DNA of 64,000 nucleotides. Origin: Marivita sp051251565 (GTDB lineage Bacteria > Pseudomonadota > Alphaproteobacteria > Rhodobacterales > Rhodobacteraceae). The notes below the pieces were generated by a model. It worked only from the letters and a program-made list of their open reading frames with translations. It was not told where the DNA came from and made no database searches. Below, piece by piece: positions 44,348 to 54,881 of this stretch. How positions within the stretch are numbered: the stretch's first letter is position 1; each line of letters starts with the position of its first letter. Position numbers and translations under genes: made by a program. Where the stretch lies: positions 310,001 through 374,000 of the forward strand of contig NZ_JBPOFB010000002.1 in the NCBI RefSeq assembly GCF_051251565.1, given 5' to 3'.

Positions 44348-44483
44348 GCAGTATCCTCCGAATTCTGTTTCGGTCTGTCCGGCCTTCCGGTGCGGGAAGG
44401 TCAAGTCACGGCTAAGTGACCGCAGCATTCTACTGGAAACGCGCGCCCTGAGGCTTTAGGTCTTGGACAAGACGGAGACAGAC

Positions 44484-45434
44484 ATGACCAAACCGCCCCT
44501 GACCCTATACCTTGCCGCGCCGCGCGGTTTCTGCGCCGGTGTGGACCGCGCGATCAAGATCGTCGAACTGGCGCTTCAGAAATGGGGGGCTCCTGTCTAT
44601 GTGCGCCACGAAATCGTGCACAACAAATACGTGGTGGATTCGCTGCGTGACAAGGGCGCGGTGTTTGTCGAGGAACTGGATGAGTGTCCCGATGACCGCC
44701 CGGTGATCTTTTCCGCCCATGGCGTGCCCAAGGCCGTGCCCGCCGAGGCTGCCAAGCGCGAAATGATCTATGTCGATGCGACCTGCCCGCTGGTGAGCAA
44801 GGTCCATATCGAGGCGGCGCGGCATCACGAGAATGGCTTGCAGATGATCATGATCGGTCACGAAGGCCATCCCGAAACCGTGGGCACGATGGGGCAATTG
44901 CCCGAAGGGGAAGTGCTGCTTGTCGAAACGGTCGAGGATGTGGCCACTGTTCAGGTGCGGGATCCTGCGCGGTTGGCTTTTGTCACTCAGACGACGCTCA
45001 GCGTGGACGACACCATCGACATCGTCGCGGCTTTGCAGGCGCGGTTCCCGATGATCGTTGGTCCGCACAAGGAAGACATCTGTTACGCCACGACCAACCG
45101 TCAGGAGGCGGTCAAGGCGATGGCCCCGAAATGCGACGCGATGCTGGTTGTGGGTGCGCCCAATTCGTCGAACTCCAAACGTCTGGTCGAGGTGGGCAGC
45201 AAGGCGGGATGTTCCTATTCCCAGCTTGTCCAGCGCGCGCCGGATATAGATTGGCGCGCGCTTGAGGGGATCACCAGCATGGGTATCACTGCGGGCGCCA
45301 GTGCCCCGGAAGAGCTGATCACCGAGGTGATCGACGCGTTCCGAGACCGGTTTGATGTGACGATTGAGATGGTCGAAACGGCGGTAGAGAACGTGGAGTT
45401 CAAAGTGCCGCGGGTGTTGCGCGAACCTGCATGA
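44484..45434 (+). CDS. ispH: 4-hydroxy-3-methylbut-2-enyl diphosphate reductase
   Basis: 316 residues. Last enzyme of the MEP isoprenoid pathway, a [4Fe-4S] reductase. The three cluster Cys occur in GFCAGVDRAI, VDATCPLVSKVH and a third near DAMLVVG..NSSNSKRL; the catalytic Glu lies in HEGHPETVG-region. ATG at 44484 has GGAG 7 bases upstream; a TTG 21 bases earlier is in frame but less likely. Its stop overlaps the next gene. Confidence 0.94.
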   Translation: MTKPPLTLYLAAPRGFCAGVDRAIKIVELALQKWGAPVYVRHEIVHNKYVVDSLRDKGAVFVEELDECPDDRPVIFSAHGVPKAVPAEAAKREMIYVDATCPLVSKVHIEAARHHENGLQMIMIGHEGHPETVGTMGQLPEGEVLLVETVEDVATVQVRDPARLAFVTQTTLSVDDTIDIVAALQARFPMIVGPHKEDICYATTNRQEAVKAMAPKCDAMLVVGAPNSSNSKRLVEVGSKAGCSYSQLVQRAPDIDWRALEGITSMGITAGASAPEELITEVIDAFRDRFDVTIEMVETAVENVEFKVPRVLREPA

Positions 45435-45892
45435 AAACGCCTTTTCCGCCAGACGACATCCTACAACTTCCGCTCATGGCAAACCTTGCCACGTTAGCCT
45501 CAGACGGTAGCCCACGAAACGCGCCGGTCTGGTTTCATTGGGAAGACAACGCCTTGTGGATGCTGGGCAGCAAAGACAATGCGTCGACCAAGCGTGTCTC
45601 TGCCGATCCGCGCGTCTCTGTCGAAATCGTGCAATACGACAACGCCGGGGGCATCCTTCGGCATCTTGGGTATCGCGGGCGTGCGACCGTCGAAAAGATG
45701 AACCCGGACCTGTTCCGTCGATTGTTGAATCGCTACTTAGGCCCCGAGCCCACTTGGAACGCATGGTTCATCGAAACAGTGGCCTGCATCGACGATCCAG
45801 ATGGCCGTCTGATCCGACTACAGCCTGAGACGACCTTTACGAATGACGTCAGTTTCTTCCGAACTGGGCCGCGCCTTGCATCAGGGGGCTGA
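45431..45892 (+). CDS. Pyridoxamine 5'-phosphate oxidase-like flavin protein
   Basis: 153 residues. Split-barrel FMN-binding fold: MANLATLASDGSPRNAPVWFHWEDNALWMLGS, then TKRVSADPRVSVEIV. Probably binds FMN or F420/heme; reaction unknown, and it lacks motifs that would make it a true PdxH. The start overlaps the ispH stop (ATGA), so it is cotranscribed with ispH. Confidence 0.82.
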   Translation: MKTPFPPDDILQLPLMANLATLASDGSPRNAPVWFHWEDNALWMLGSKDNASTKRVSADPRVSVEIVQYDNAGGILRHLGYRGRATVEKMNPDLFRRLLNRYLGPEPTWNAWFIETVACIDDPDGRLIRLQPETTFTNDVSFFRTGPRLASGG

Positions 45893-45899
45893 CGGAAAA

Positions 45900-45925
45900 G
45901 GTGCGTGCAAAGCACACACCCTACA
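45900..45925. repeat. Single arm of the GTGCGTGC palindromic repeat
   Basis: GGTGCGTGC-AAA-GCACACACC followed by CTAC, a diverged copy of the arm found twice at 27495 and 27541. It lies between the convergent PPOX-like and helicase genes and could act as a shared terminator. Confidence 0.6.
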
Positions 45926-45928
45926 GGT

Positions 45929-48148
<2,220 letters not shown>

Positions 48149-48259
48149 GTGTGTCGTCTTCTTTGTGTCTGGGGCCCGTCAGTGGGCCAAAGCGCGCGTC
48201 TAGATCATTGGGACACAAATGTATAGCGTCATGGGCGCACACCCAAGAGAGGAGTCGTG

Positions 48260-48346
48260 ATGCTGTTGCCTCAATTCCTGCTGACCTCGCGTGCTGCCGC
48301 CCTCTTTGCTGCTTTGGCGGGACGGTTGGCGCTGGAGCGCGCCTGA
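48260..48346 (+). CDS. Possible 28-residue small protein
   Basis: 28 codons with an excellent Shine-Dalgarno (AGAGGAG, 5-6 bases upstream of ATG). The product starts MLLPQFLLTSRAAALF, hydrophobic and Ala/Leu-rich, ending in ERA. It stops 38 bases before the DUF3429 start. It could be a leader peptide or a membrane micro-protein. No homology is recognisable at this size. Confidence 0.3.
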   Translation: MLLPQFLLTSRAAALFAALAGRLALERA

Positions 48347-48349
48347 GCT

Positions 48350-48388
48350 ATGTCGCGCGACACGTTGCAAGCAATGGACCGCACATGA
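48350..48388 (+). CDS. Possible 12-residue leader ORF overlapping DUF3429 start
   Basis: ATG at 48350 opens a 12-codon frame (MSRDTLQAMDRT) whose TGA overlaps the ATG of the DUF3429 gene (ATGA). Its position would couple translation of the short frame to DUF3429. Seen in sequence only; function unknown. Confidence 0.2.
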   Translation: MSRDTLQAMDRT

Positions 48389-48837
48389 CCCAGATCCCCC
48401 GTTCCGCCCTGATCCTTGGCCTTGCCGGGGTGATCCCGTTTGTCTGGGGGGCGATCACGTTGCTGTCTGATCCGGCGTCGCAATGGGGCTTGGATACGCT
48501 TGGGCCAAGGTTCATCGGGCCCTATGTGCAACTGTCCTACGGCATGGTGATTCTCAGCTTTATGTCTGGCGTGCTTTGGGGCTTTGCCACCAAGGCGCAG
48601 GGCGGTCAGGCGGCGACGGGCTATGCGCTGTCGGTGATCCCGGCGCTTTGGGCGTTTTTCATGACCGGGGGTGGACCGGTGTCGGCGGGCACCAATCTGC
48701 TCTTCGGGTTTGTGGGACTTCTGGTGCTGGATTACGCGTTCTGGACATGGGGGCTTGCTCCAAAATGGTGGATGTCCTTGCGGATGCTGTTGACCGCACT
48801 GGTGGTGGCCTGCCTGTCTGTGGGGGTGTTTCTGTGA
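48385..48837 (+). CDS. DUF3429 membrane protein
   Basis: 150 residues, about five transmembrane helices. AGVIPFVWGAI, GMVILSFMSGVLWGFA and the GLAPKWWMSLR motif match DUF3429, an uncharacterised small inner-membrane family. The stop TGA overlaps the GTG start of the methyltransferase (GTGA), so the two are coupled. Confidence 0.85.
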   Translation: MTQIPRSALILGLAGVIPFVWGAITLLSDPASQWGLDTLGPRFIGPYVQLSYGMVILSFMSGVLWGFATKAQGGQAATGYALSVIPALWAFFMTGGGPVSAGTNLLFGFVGLLVLDYAFWTWGLAPKWWMSLRMLLTALVVACLSVGVFL

Positions 48838-49424
48838 CCGATCGGGACACCATCGCGGTTTATGATGCGCGGGCGCGGGATTATGCCAAACTAGAGCCGT
48901 CCAACACGCCGAGCGATACCTTGGCGGCCTTCATCGCGGGGCTGCCCCATGGCGCGCGGGTGCTTGATCTGGGCTGCGGTCCCGGCACCTCGGCGCGGCA
49001 CATGGTGCATGCAGGCTGTGTGGTCGACGCGGTGGACGCGTCGGTCGAGATGATCCGGCTTGCATCAGAGATCGACGGTGTGACCGCGCGGGTTGCGACG
49101 TTTGACGATATTTCGGGCAGGGCGGTTTACGATGGGGTCTGGGCCAATTTCAGCCTGTTGCACGCGGCGCGCGGTGACATGCCGCGCCATTTGGCGGCCA
49201 TCCACGCATCATTGCGGCCCGGCGGCCTGTTTCATATCGCGGTCAAGGAAGGCACCGGCGCGCATCGGGACAGCATCAACCGAATGTATACCTATTACAC
49301 CGAAGCTGAGCTGACGGCGTTCTTGGCCGAGGCCGGATTTACAACCGGGGACACTCGACGCGGGCGCGACAAAGGGCTAAGCGGCGAAGATGCTGACTGG
49401 ATATCTGTAACTGCCCATGCCTGA
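48834..49424 (+). CDS. SAM-dependent methyltransferase
   Basis: 196 residues from a GTG at 48834. Class I fold: ARVLDLGCGPGTSARHM (SAM glycine loop), then VDAVDASVEMI, followed by WANFSLLHAARGDMPRHLAAIHASLRPGGLF. Substrate unknown. It overlaps the DUF3429 stop and its own 3' end overlaps rnhA by 8 bases. Confidence 0.85.
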   Translation: MTDRDTIAVYDARARDYAKLEPSNTPSDTLAAFIAGLPHGARVLDLGCGPGTSARHMVHAGCVVDAVDASVEMIRLASEIDGVTARVATFDDISGRAVYDGVWANFSLLHAARGDMPRHLAAIHASLRPGGLFHIAVKEGTGAHRDSINRMYTYYTEAELTAFLAEAGFTTGDTRRGRDKGLSGEDADWISVTAHA

Positions 49425-49878
49425 TCTTTACGCCTATACTGACGGAGCCTGTTCCGGAAACCCCGGACCCGGAGGGTGGGGTGTGCTGATGCAGGCCAAG
49501 GACGGTGACGCGATCGTCAAGGAACGCACGTTGTGCGGCGGAGAGGCGAACACCACCAACAACCGGATGGAATTGCTGGCGGCGATCCACGCGCTTGAAA
49601 CGCTGGCGCGACCGTCAAAGCTGACCATTGTGACCGACAGTGCGTATGTGAAGAACGGGGTTACCGGGTGGATCTTTGGCTGGAAGCGCAATGGTTGGAA
49701 GACCGCGAACAAGAAGCCGGTCAAGAATGTCGAGTTGTGGCAGCGGTTGGACGAGGCGCAGGCACGGCATGATGTGACCTGGGAATGGGTCAAGGGTCAT
49801 GCCGGCCACCCCGAGAACGAACGCGCCGATGAGTTGGCGCGCGAGGGCATGAAGCCTTACAAAAAAGGCGCGGCGTGA
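49417..49878 (+). CDS. rnhA: Ribonuclease HI
   Basis: 153 residues. Removes RNA from RNA-DNA hybrids. The DEDD-type active-site residues lie in YTDGACSGNPGPGGWG, NNRMELLAAIHAL, VTDSAYV and the last in NERADELA. Basic handle region WKRNGWKTANKKPVKN. Overlaps the methyltransferase and, through GTGA, the TRIC gene; all four genes form one operon. Confidence 0.94.
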   Translation: MPDLYAYTDGACSGNPGPGGWGVLMQAKDGDAIVKERTLCGGEANTTNNRMELLAAIHALETLARPSKLTIVTDSAYVKNGVTGWIFGWKRNGWKTANKKPVKNVELWQRLDEAQARHDVTWEWVKGHAGHPENERADELAREGMKPYKKGAA

Positions 49879-50498
49879 CCCTTATTGCGCTGCTGGACCA
49901 TGCGGCGGTTTTGGTCTTTGCGTTGACCGGGGCGTTGGTCGCCAGCCGCGCGCAGCTTGATGTCATCGGCTTTTCCTTTCTCGCCATTCTGACCGGCGTG
50001 GGTGGTGGTACGTTGCGCGATGTGCTGCTGGACCGGAACCCGGTGTTCTGGATGACCGATCCCACCTATCTGGGCGTCGCCCTTGCGGCGGCGTTTTTGG
50101 TGTTTTTCACCGCGCATCTGATCGAGAGCCGCTACACAGCGATCCTGTGGCTGGACGCTGCTGCGCTGGCCTTTGCGGTGGCCGCTGGCGCGCAGATTGC
50201 CGAAACGCTGGGCCAAGGTGCAGCGATCATCGTGGTGATGGGTGTGGTCACGGGCTGTCTGGGCGGGTTGATGCGCGATGTGGTCGCCAACGAGGTGCCC
50301 TTGGTGCTCAAGCAAGGCGAGCTTTACGTGACCTGTGCGGTCGCAGGTGCGGCGGTTGTGGCCTTTGCGCCGCTGCTGGGCATCAGCCCGACGCTGACCA
50401 TTCTTGGCTCTGCGGCACTCACCTTTGGTTTGCGCGCTGGCTCCATCGCGTTTGGTTGGAGCCTGCCGGTCTACAAGTCCCGGCCGCCGCGCGCCTGA
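49875..50498 (+). CDS. TRIC-like (UPF0126) cation channel protein
   Basis: 207 residues from a GTG at 49875. Seven hydrophobic helices in two related halves; the duplicated motif is GVGGGTLRDVLLDRNPVFW in the first and GCLGGLMRDVVANEVPLV in the second, with pore-associated glycines and Arg. Family is related to TRIC channels and may conduct K+ or other small cations; also discussed as a glycine transporter. Last gene of its operon. Confidence 0.85.
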   Translation: MTLIALLDHAAVLVFALTGALVASRAQLDVIGFSFLAILTGVGGGTLRDVLLDRNPVFWMTDPTYLGVALAAAFLVFFTAHLIESRYTAILWLDAAALAFAVAAGAQIAETLGQGAAIIVVMGVVTGCLGGLMRDVVANEVPLVLKQGELYVTCAVAGAAVVAFAPLLGISPTLTILGSAALTFGLRAGSIAFGWSLPVYKSRPPRA

Positions 50499-50511
50499 TA
50501 GGAGCAGGATT

Positions 50512-50553
50512 GGGGCTTTGCCCCAAACCCCGAAATATATTGAACCAGAGAAG
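50512..50553. repeat. Roseobacter-type intergenic repeat, copy 2
   Basis: GGGGCTTTGCCCC hairpin, then AAACCCC and GAAATATATTGAACCAGAG. Same architecture as the copy at 21780 (hairpin, AAACCCC, TATxTTGAA, AGA). It lies between convergent TRIC and MalY genes. Confidence 0.55.
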
Positions 50554-50555
50554 AC

Positions 50556-51734
50556 CTATTGCAGGTCCGCAAAGGCGGTTTGCAACCGCGCTACGGCCTC
50601 TTCCACGCGGCTGCGCTGGGTGGCCAGATTGAACCGCAGGAAGGTTTCACCGCCGGGGCCGAATTCGGGACCGGGGCTGGGGGCGATGCGGGCGTCCTTG
50701 CGGACCCGGCGGCTGATTTCGTCAAAGCTCATGCCGGTGCCGGAAAAGTCCACCCATGCCAGGTAGGTCGAGGTCAGAGGCAAGGATCGCACACCGGGGA
50801 TCGTGTTGATGCCGTCGTCAAAGAGTGTCTTCATTTCCACCAGATGGGCGATCTGAGCATCGACCCATGCTGCCCCTTCCGGGGTGTAGGCGGCGGTGAC
50901 CATCTTGAGGCCGAGCGCGTTGGGGGAATAGTCAAGCGAACGTAGCCGCGCCTGCATTGCTTCGCGCAGGATGTCATCGGGGATGATCATGTTGCCGGTC
51001 TTTTGACCCGCGATGTTGAACGTTTTGGACGACGCGGTGAGCACCACTGTCCGGTCGCGGGCGTCTGGGGCGGCGACATCAAACGGGGTGAAGCTGTGGC
51101 CGGGGAAGATGAAATCATGGTGGATCTCGTCGGCCACGATAATCAGGTCATTGCGCTTGGCAAACGCGGCCACGGCGCGCAATTCATCGGCGCTCCAGAT
51201 ACGGCCTGACGGGTTCTGCGGCGAGCAGAAAATCAGCATCTTCTCGGTGCCGTCCAACTGCGCCTGTGCGGCGTCCAGATCGAGGTGGTAGGTATCGCCG
51301 GTACGCGGCATCTCGATCTGCACCGGCTCGCGGCCAGCGCGGCGGATCTTGAATTCGAATTCGTGATAGACCGGGTTGAAGGTGACCACGCGGTCGCCCG
51401 GCTGGGTCCAGACATCAAGGCAAAGCGCGATGGCGTTGCCAAGACCCTGCGAGGTGAGAATCCAGTCGGTGTCGATGTCCCAGCCGTGGCGCGTTTTCAT
51501 CCACCACTGGATCGCGTTGTGATAGTCGGTGTTGTCGGTCCAATAGCCAAACACGCCATGATCCACCGCGTCTTGCAGCGCTTTGAGCACGCAGGGCGCT
51601 GTCGGATAATCGCTGTCGGCGGTCCACATGGCCAAGCCGTCCTCCATCGGGACGTCGAACTTGCTTTCCAGCACGTCCCACTTGGAACAATGGGTGCCGC
51701 GGCGATCATTTGGTGTGTTGAATTGATAGGTCAT
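50556..51734 (-). CDS. MalY/PatB-type pyridoxal-phosphate C-S lyase
   Basis: 392 residues, PLP-dependent fold type I. MWTADSDYPTAPCVLKAL, GYWTDNTDYHNAIQWWM, FCSPQNPSGRIW, VADEIHHDFIFPG and the PLP lysine in TASSKTFNIAGQKTGN match MalY/PatB cystathionine beta-lyases. It would cleave cystathionine or other C-S bonds to homocysteine-type products. Chosen start ATG at 51734; 47 open codons upstream look non-coding. Alternative: general aminotransferase, but the motifs favour the lyase. Confidence 0.85.
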   Translation of the reverse strand: MTYQFNTPNDRRGTHCSKWDVLESKFDVPMEDGLAMWTADSDYPTAPCVLKALQDAVDHGVFGYWTDNTDYHNAIQWWMKTRHGWDIDTDWILTSQGLGNAIALCLDVWTQPGDRVVTFNPVYHEFEFKIRRAGREPVQIEMPRTGDTYHLDLDAAQAQLDGTEKMLIFCSPQNPSGRIWSADELRAVAAFAKRNDLIIVADEIHHDFIFPGHSFTPFDVAAPDARDRTVVLTASSKTFNIAGQKTGNMIIPDDILREAMQARLRSLDYSPNALGLKMVTAAYTPEGAAWVDAQIAHLVEMKTLFDDGINTIPGVRSLPLTSTYLAWVDFSGTGMSFDEISRRVRKDARIAPSPGPEFGPGGETFLRFNLATQRSRVEEAVARLQTAFADLQ

Positions 51735-51940
51735 GCTGTCTCCGTCATTGTGGTCTATTCCTTGGGCACATTGCCTCTGGGTGCAAGGGTGAAACGCGTC
51801 GTGGTGGCAGTGCGTGGCCTGTGCGCGCGGTGAGACGGCAGGGGGTGGAAAATGCCTGCTGGTGCCGCGATCCATTGGCGCATGGAGGAACCTGTGCGCG
51901 GCACGTTGCGATTCGGGCGCGTTGGCCCTAAATCACCTGC

Positions 51941-52459
51941 ATGAAATTACCGATCCTCATCCACCCGGACCCGCGTCTTAAGAAAGCTTGCGCGCCAGTG
52001 CCCGATTTGTCGGACGATCTGCGCGCGCTGGCCAAGGACATGCTTGAAACCATGTATGACGCGCCGGGCATCGGGCTTGCTGCGCCGCAGGTCGGTGTCT
52101 TGTCGCGGTTGATCGTGCTGGATTGCCAAAAGGACGAAAATTCCGCGCCGCGCCCCTTGGTGATGTTCAATCCCGAGATCGTCGCGTTGTCCGAGGACGT
52201 GAACGTCTATGAAGAGGGCTGCCTGTCGATCCCGGATCAATACGCCGAAGTGACCCGGCCCGAGGCGGTCACGGTGGCGTGGCTGGACGAGGCGGGCAAT
52301 CCGCAGGAAGAAGAATTCGACGGGTTGTGGGCGACCTGTGTGCAGCACGAGATCGACCATTTGAACGGCAAGCTGTTCATTGATTATCTCAAGCCGCTCA
52401 AGCGACAGATGATCACCCGCAAGATGGTCAAGCTCAAGCGCGAGATGGCGCGGCCATGA
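51941..52459 (+). CDS. def: Peptide deformylase, first of three
   Basis: 172 residues. Metal-dependent removal of formyl from nascent Met. Motif I GIGLAAPQVG, motif II EGCLSIP with the metal-binding Cys, and motif III QHEIDHLNG with the catalytic Glu and both His are intact, so this copy should be the functional housekeeping enzyme. Its stop overlaps the next start by 4 bases. Confidence 0.95.
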   Translation: MKLPILIHPDPRLKKACAPVPDLSDDLRALAKDMLETMYDAPGIGLAAPQVGVLSRLIVLDCQKDENSAPRPLVMFNPEIVALSEDVNVYEEGCLSIPDQYAEVTRPEAVTVAWLDEAGNPQEEEFDGLWATCVQHEIDHLNGKLFIDYLKPLKRQMITRKMVKLKREMARP

Positions 52460-52953
52460 GCGTTTTGCCGATTGTCCGGTGGCCGGACCCGCGCCTGTCA
52501 CAGGTCTGTGCGCCGGTGACAGATGTGGTGGCGTTGGCGGGTGTTGTGCGCGATTTGTTCGACACGATGTATGCCGCACCCGGCCGGGGTTTGGCAGGGC
52601 CGCAGGTGGGTCTGATGCAACGGGTGTTCGTCATGGATCCGACATGGAAAGACGGGGATCGGTCGCCCTTGGTGTGCATCAACCCCGACGTTTTGCATGC
52701 GGCTGAGGGCGTGGCGGAGGGGGCGGAGGCCTGTCTGTCGATCCCCGGTGTGTCCGCCAAGGTGACGCGCCCGACCGAGATCACGCTGGCCTATAGCGAT
52801 CTGTCCGGTGTCCGGCACCAAGAGGTACTGACCGGGTTTGCCGCGATCTGCGCCCAGCACGAGTTGGACCATCTCAATGGCGTGGTGATCTTTGACCGGC
52901 TGGCCCCGGACGCTCGCGCGCGGTTCGAAGCCGAATATGCGGCTCTTGCATGA
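52456..52953 (+). CDS. Peptide deformylase, second of three (altered motif I)
   Basis: 165 residues. Motif I is GRGLAGPQVG, motif II EACLSIP (metal Cys kept) and motif III QHELDHLNG (catalytic Glu kept). The active site could work, though the Ile-to-Arg and Ala-to-Gly changes in motif I may alter substrate fit. Overlaps the first copy by 4 bases and the third by 4 bases, so the three are translationally coupled. Confidence 0.88.
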   Translation: MSVLPIVRWPDPRLSQVCAPVTDVVALAGVVRDLFDTMYAAPGRGLAGPQVGLMQRVFVMDPTWKDGDRSPLVCINPDVLHAAEGVAEGAEACLSIPGVSAKVTRPTEITLAYSDLSGVRHQEVLTGFAAICAQHELDHLNGVVIFDRLAPDARARFEAEYAALA

Positions 52954-53447
52954 CGGTGCGTCGATGCTTGCCTTGGCCAAGCCAGTGTTTGCGCAGTGTG
53001 GCGGCACCGGTGGACGCGATCACCGACGAGGTTCGTGCGATCTGGGATGATATGATCGACACCATGGAGGCGATGCCCGGTGTTGGTCTTGCGGCGAACC
53101 AGATCGGTGTTCTGATGCGGTTGGCCGTTGTGGATGCGTCTGAGGAACGGGGGCGCGCGGTGCGGATGGCAAACCCCGAGATGCTGCATTCTTCGGTGCA
53201 TTTGCGCTGGCACGAAGAGGCCAGCCCGAACCTGCCCGGTGTGTTCGCCGCGATTGAGCGTCCGCGCGCTGTGACTGTGCGGTTCCTCGGAGTGGACGGC
53301 GCGGTGCATGAACAGGATTTTGTTGGCCTGTGGGCCACATCTGTGCAGCACCAGATCGACCATTTGAACGGCAAGATGTATTTCGATCACCTGGGCAAGA
53401 CCAAGCGCGACATGCTCATCAAGCGCGCGAAAAAGCTGAAGGGCTAG
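52950..53447 (+). CDS. Peptide deformylase-like protein, third of three, probable inactive paralog
   Basis: 165 residues. Motif I GVGLAANQIG is deformylase-like, but motif II reads EEASPNLPG where active enzymes have EGCLSIP: the metal-binding Cys becomes Ser92. Motif III reads QHQIDHLNG: the catalytic Glu becomes Gln135, while His134 and His138 remain. Loss of the Glu and Cys should abolish deformylation. The protein may bind the nascent chain or modulate the other two. It lies 3 bases before fmt. Confidence 0.85.
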   Translation: MTVRRCLPWPSQCLRSVAAPVDAITDEVRAIWDDMIDTMEAMPGVGLAANQIGVLMRLAVVDASEERGRAVRMANPEMLHSSVHLRWHEEASPNLPGVFAAIERPRAVTVRFLGVDGAVHEQDFVGLWATSVQHQIDHLNGKMYFDHLGKTKRDMLIKRAKKLKG

Positions 53448-53450
53448 GAC

Positions 53451-54374
53451 ATGCGCGTTATCTTCATGGGCACGCCCGATTTTTCGGTTCCGGTTCTGGA
53501 TGCGCTGGTGGGCGCTGGGCACGAGATTGCCGCTGTCTATTGTCAGCCCCCGCGTCCTGCGGGGCGGGGCAAGAAGGACCGACCGACGCCGGTACAGGCG
53601 CGTGCCGAGGCGCTGGGGCTTGAGGTGCGGCATCCGACCAGCCTGCGCACCGACGCGGCGCAGCGCGATTTTGCGGCGCTGGGGGCGGATATTGCGGTGG
53701 TTGTCGCGTACGGGCTGATCCTGCCGCAGGCGGTTCTGGATGCGCCGAAACGGGGCTGTCTGAACATCCACGCGTCGCTGTTGCCACGGTGGCGCGGCGC
53801 GGCCCCTATTCATCGTGCGATCATGGCCGGTGACGTCCAGACCGGTATTTGCATCATGCAGATGGAGGCGGGGCTGGACACCGGGCCAGTGTTGCTGCGC
53901 GACGCGACGCCGATTGGCGCGACAGAGACAACCGGCGGTCTGCATGACCGGCTGAGCCAGATGGGTGCAGGTCTGATCGTGCAGGCGTTGGACAGGCTAG
54001 ATGATTTGACGCCAGAGATCCAACCCGAAGACGGCGTGACCTATGCAGCAAAGATCGACAAGGCCGAGGCCAAGGTTGATTGGGCGCGTCCGGCGATCGA
54101 GGTGGATCGCCTGATCCGGGGCCTGTCGCCGTTTCCGGGCGCGTGGACGATGATCGGTGCGGAGCGGATCAAACTGCTGGGCAGTTGTGTGGCGCAGGCG
54201 CAGGGTGTGGCGGGAACTGTGCTGGATGACAGGTTGACCATTGCATGCGGCGACGGGGCGGTTACCATCACTCGGGCACAGCGTGCTGGCAAAGGTGCGC
54301 AGGACAGTGACACGTTTTTGCGCGGTATGGCGGTTCCTTTGGGGACGCTGTTAGGAGAGTACCCATGTTCATGA
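53451..54374 (+). CDS. fmt: Methionyl-tRNA formyltransferase
   Basis: 307 residues. Formylates initiator Met-tRNA with 10-formyl-tetrahydrofolate. RVIFMGTPDFSVPVLD, the SLLPRWRGAAPIHRAIMAGD catalytic loop (Asn/His/Asp set around NIHAS) and the C-terminal OB-like domain are intact. Functional partner of the deformylases just upstream: fmt adds the formyl group that def removes. It overlaps the next gene by 10 bases. Confidence 0.95.
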   Translation: MRVIFMGTPDFSVPVLDALVGAGHEIAAVYCQPPRPAGRGKKDRPTPVQARAEALGLEVRHPTSLRTDAAQRDFAALGADIAVVVAYGLILPQAVLDAPKRGCLNIHASLLPRWRGAAPIHRAIMAGDVQTGICIMQMEAGLDTGPVLLRDATPIGATETTGGLHDRLSQMGAGLIVQALDRLDDLTPEIQPEDGVTYAAKIDKAEAKVDWARPAIEVDRLIRGLSPFPGAWTMIGAERIKLLGSCVAQAQGVAGTVLDDRLTIACGDGAVTITRAQRAGKGAQDSDTFLRGMAVPLGTLLGEYPCS

Positions 54375-54625
54375 TCCTTATGGGCACCGTCGTGATCGCC
54401 GGGATCGTCGGTTACATCTCTGAAAAGGCGGGTTTCACCAATAACGGGATTCTGCAAAGCATCATCATCTGCGTTGGTGGGGCGTTTCTGGCCTATTTCG
54501 TGCGGATTATGTTTGGCATCGGATTTGGTTCGCCGGGCCTGAATGCGATTGCCTCGTCGCTGGGGGCGCTGATTATCGTGCCGACGCATTGGAGGTCCTC
54601 GGTCAAGGACCGGCGGAGGAAATAA
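54365..54625 (+). CDS. Small GlsB/YeaQ/YmgE-like membrane protein
   Basis: 86 residues, two to three hydrophobic helices (IAGIVGYISEKAGFT, ILQSIIICVGGAFLAYFVRIMFG). AGGAGAG lies before the ATG at 54365. The pattern fits the GlsB/YmgE transglycosylase-associated family, membrane proteins of unclear role often induced by stress. Overlaps the fmt stop. Confidence 0.7.
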   Translation: MFMILMGTVVIAGIVGYISEKAGFTNNGILQSIIICVGGAFLAYFVRIMFGIGFGSPGLNAIASSLGALIIVPTHWRSSVKDRRRK

Positions 54626-54628
54626 GCG

Positions 54629-54862
54629 ATGCCAGTTTTATTCCTTCTGATTATTGGTGCCGCGGCTGGATTTCTGGCAACGCGGTTCATGCGCGTTGAA
54701 ATGGGCACGCTGCAAACCGTGATGATAGGTGTTGCAGGCGCGTTGATCGGTGGCATGGCGATCCGGCTGTTGCTTGTGGCTTCGGGTGCGGTGGCCGGGA
54801 TGATCGGCGCCGTTCTGGGCGCGATGGTCGTGATCTGGGTGGTGCAGAAGCTGCGGTCCTGA
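54629..54862 (+). CDS. Second small GlsB/YeaQ/YmgE-like membrane protein
   Basis: 77 residues, three hydrophobic segments. FLLIIGAAAGFLATRFM, then GVAGALIGGMAIRLL and GMIGAVLGAMVVIWVV: glycine-rich repeats of the same family as the preceding gene, three bases after its stop. GGAGG upstream. The pair probably originates from duplication. Confidence 0.7.
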   Translation: MPVLFLLIIGAAAGFLATRFMRVEMGTLQTVMIGVAGALIGGMAIRLLLVASGAVAGMIGAVLGAMVVIWVVQKLRS

Positions 54863-54881
54863 GATTGGGCTTGCTTGACGG

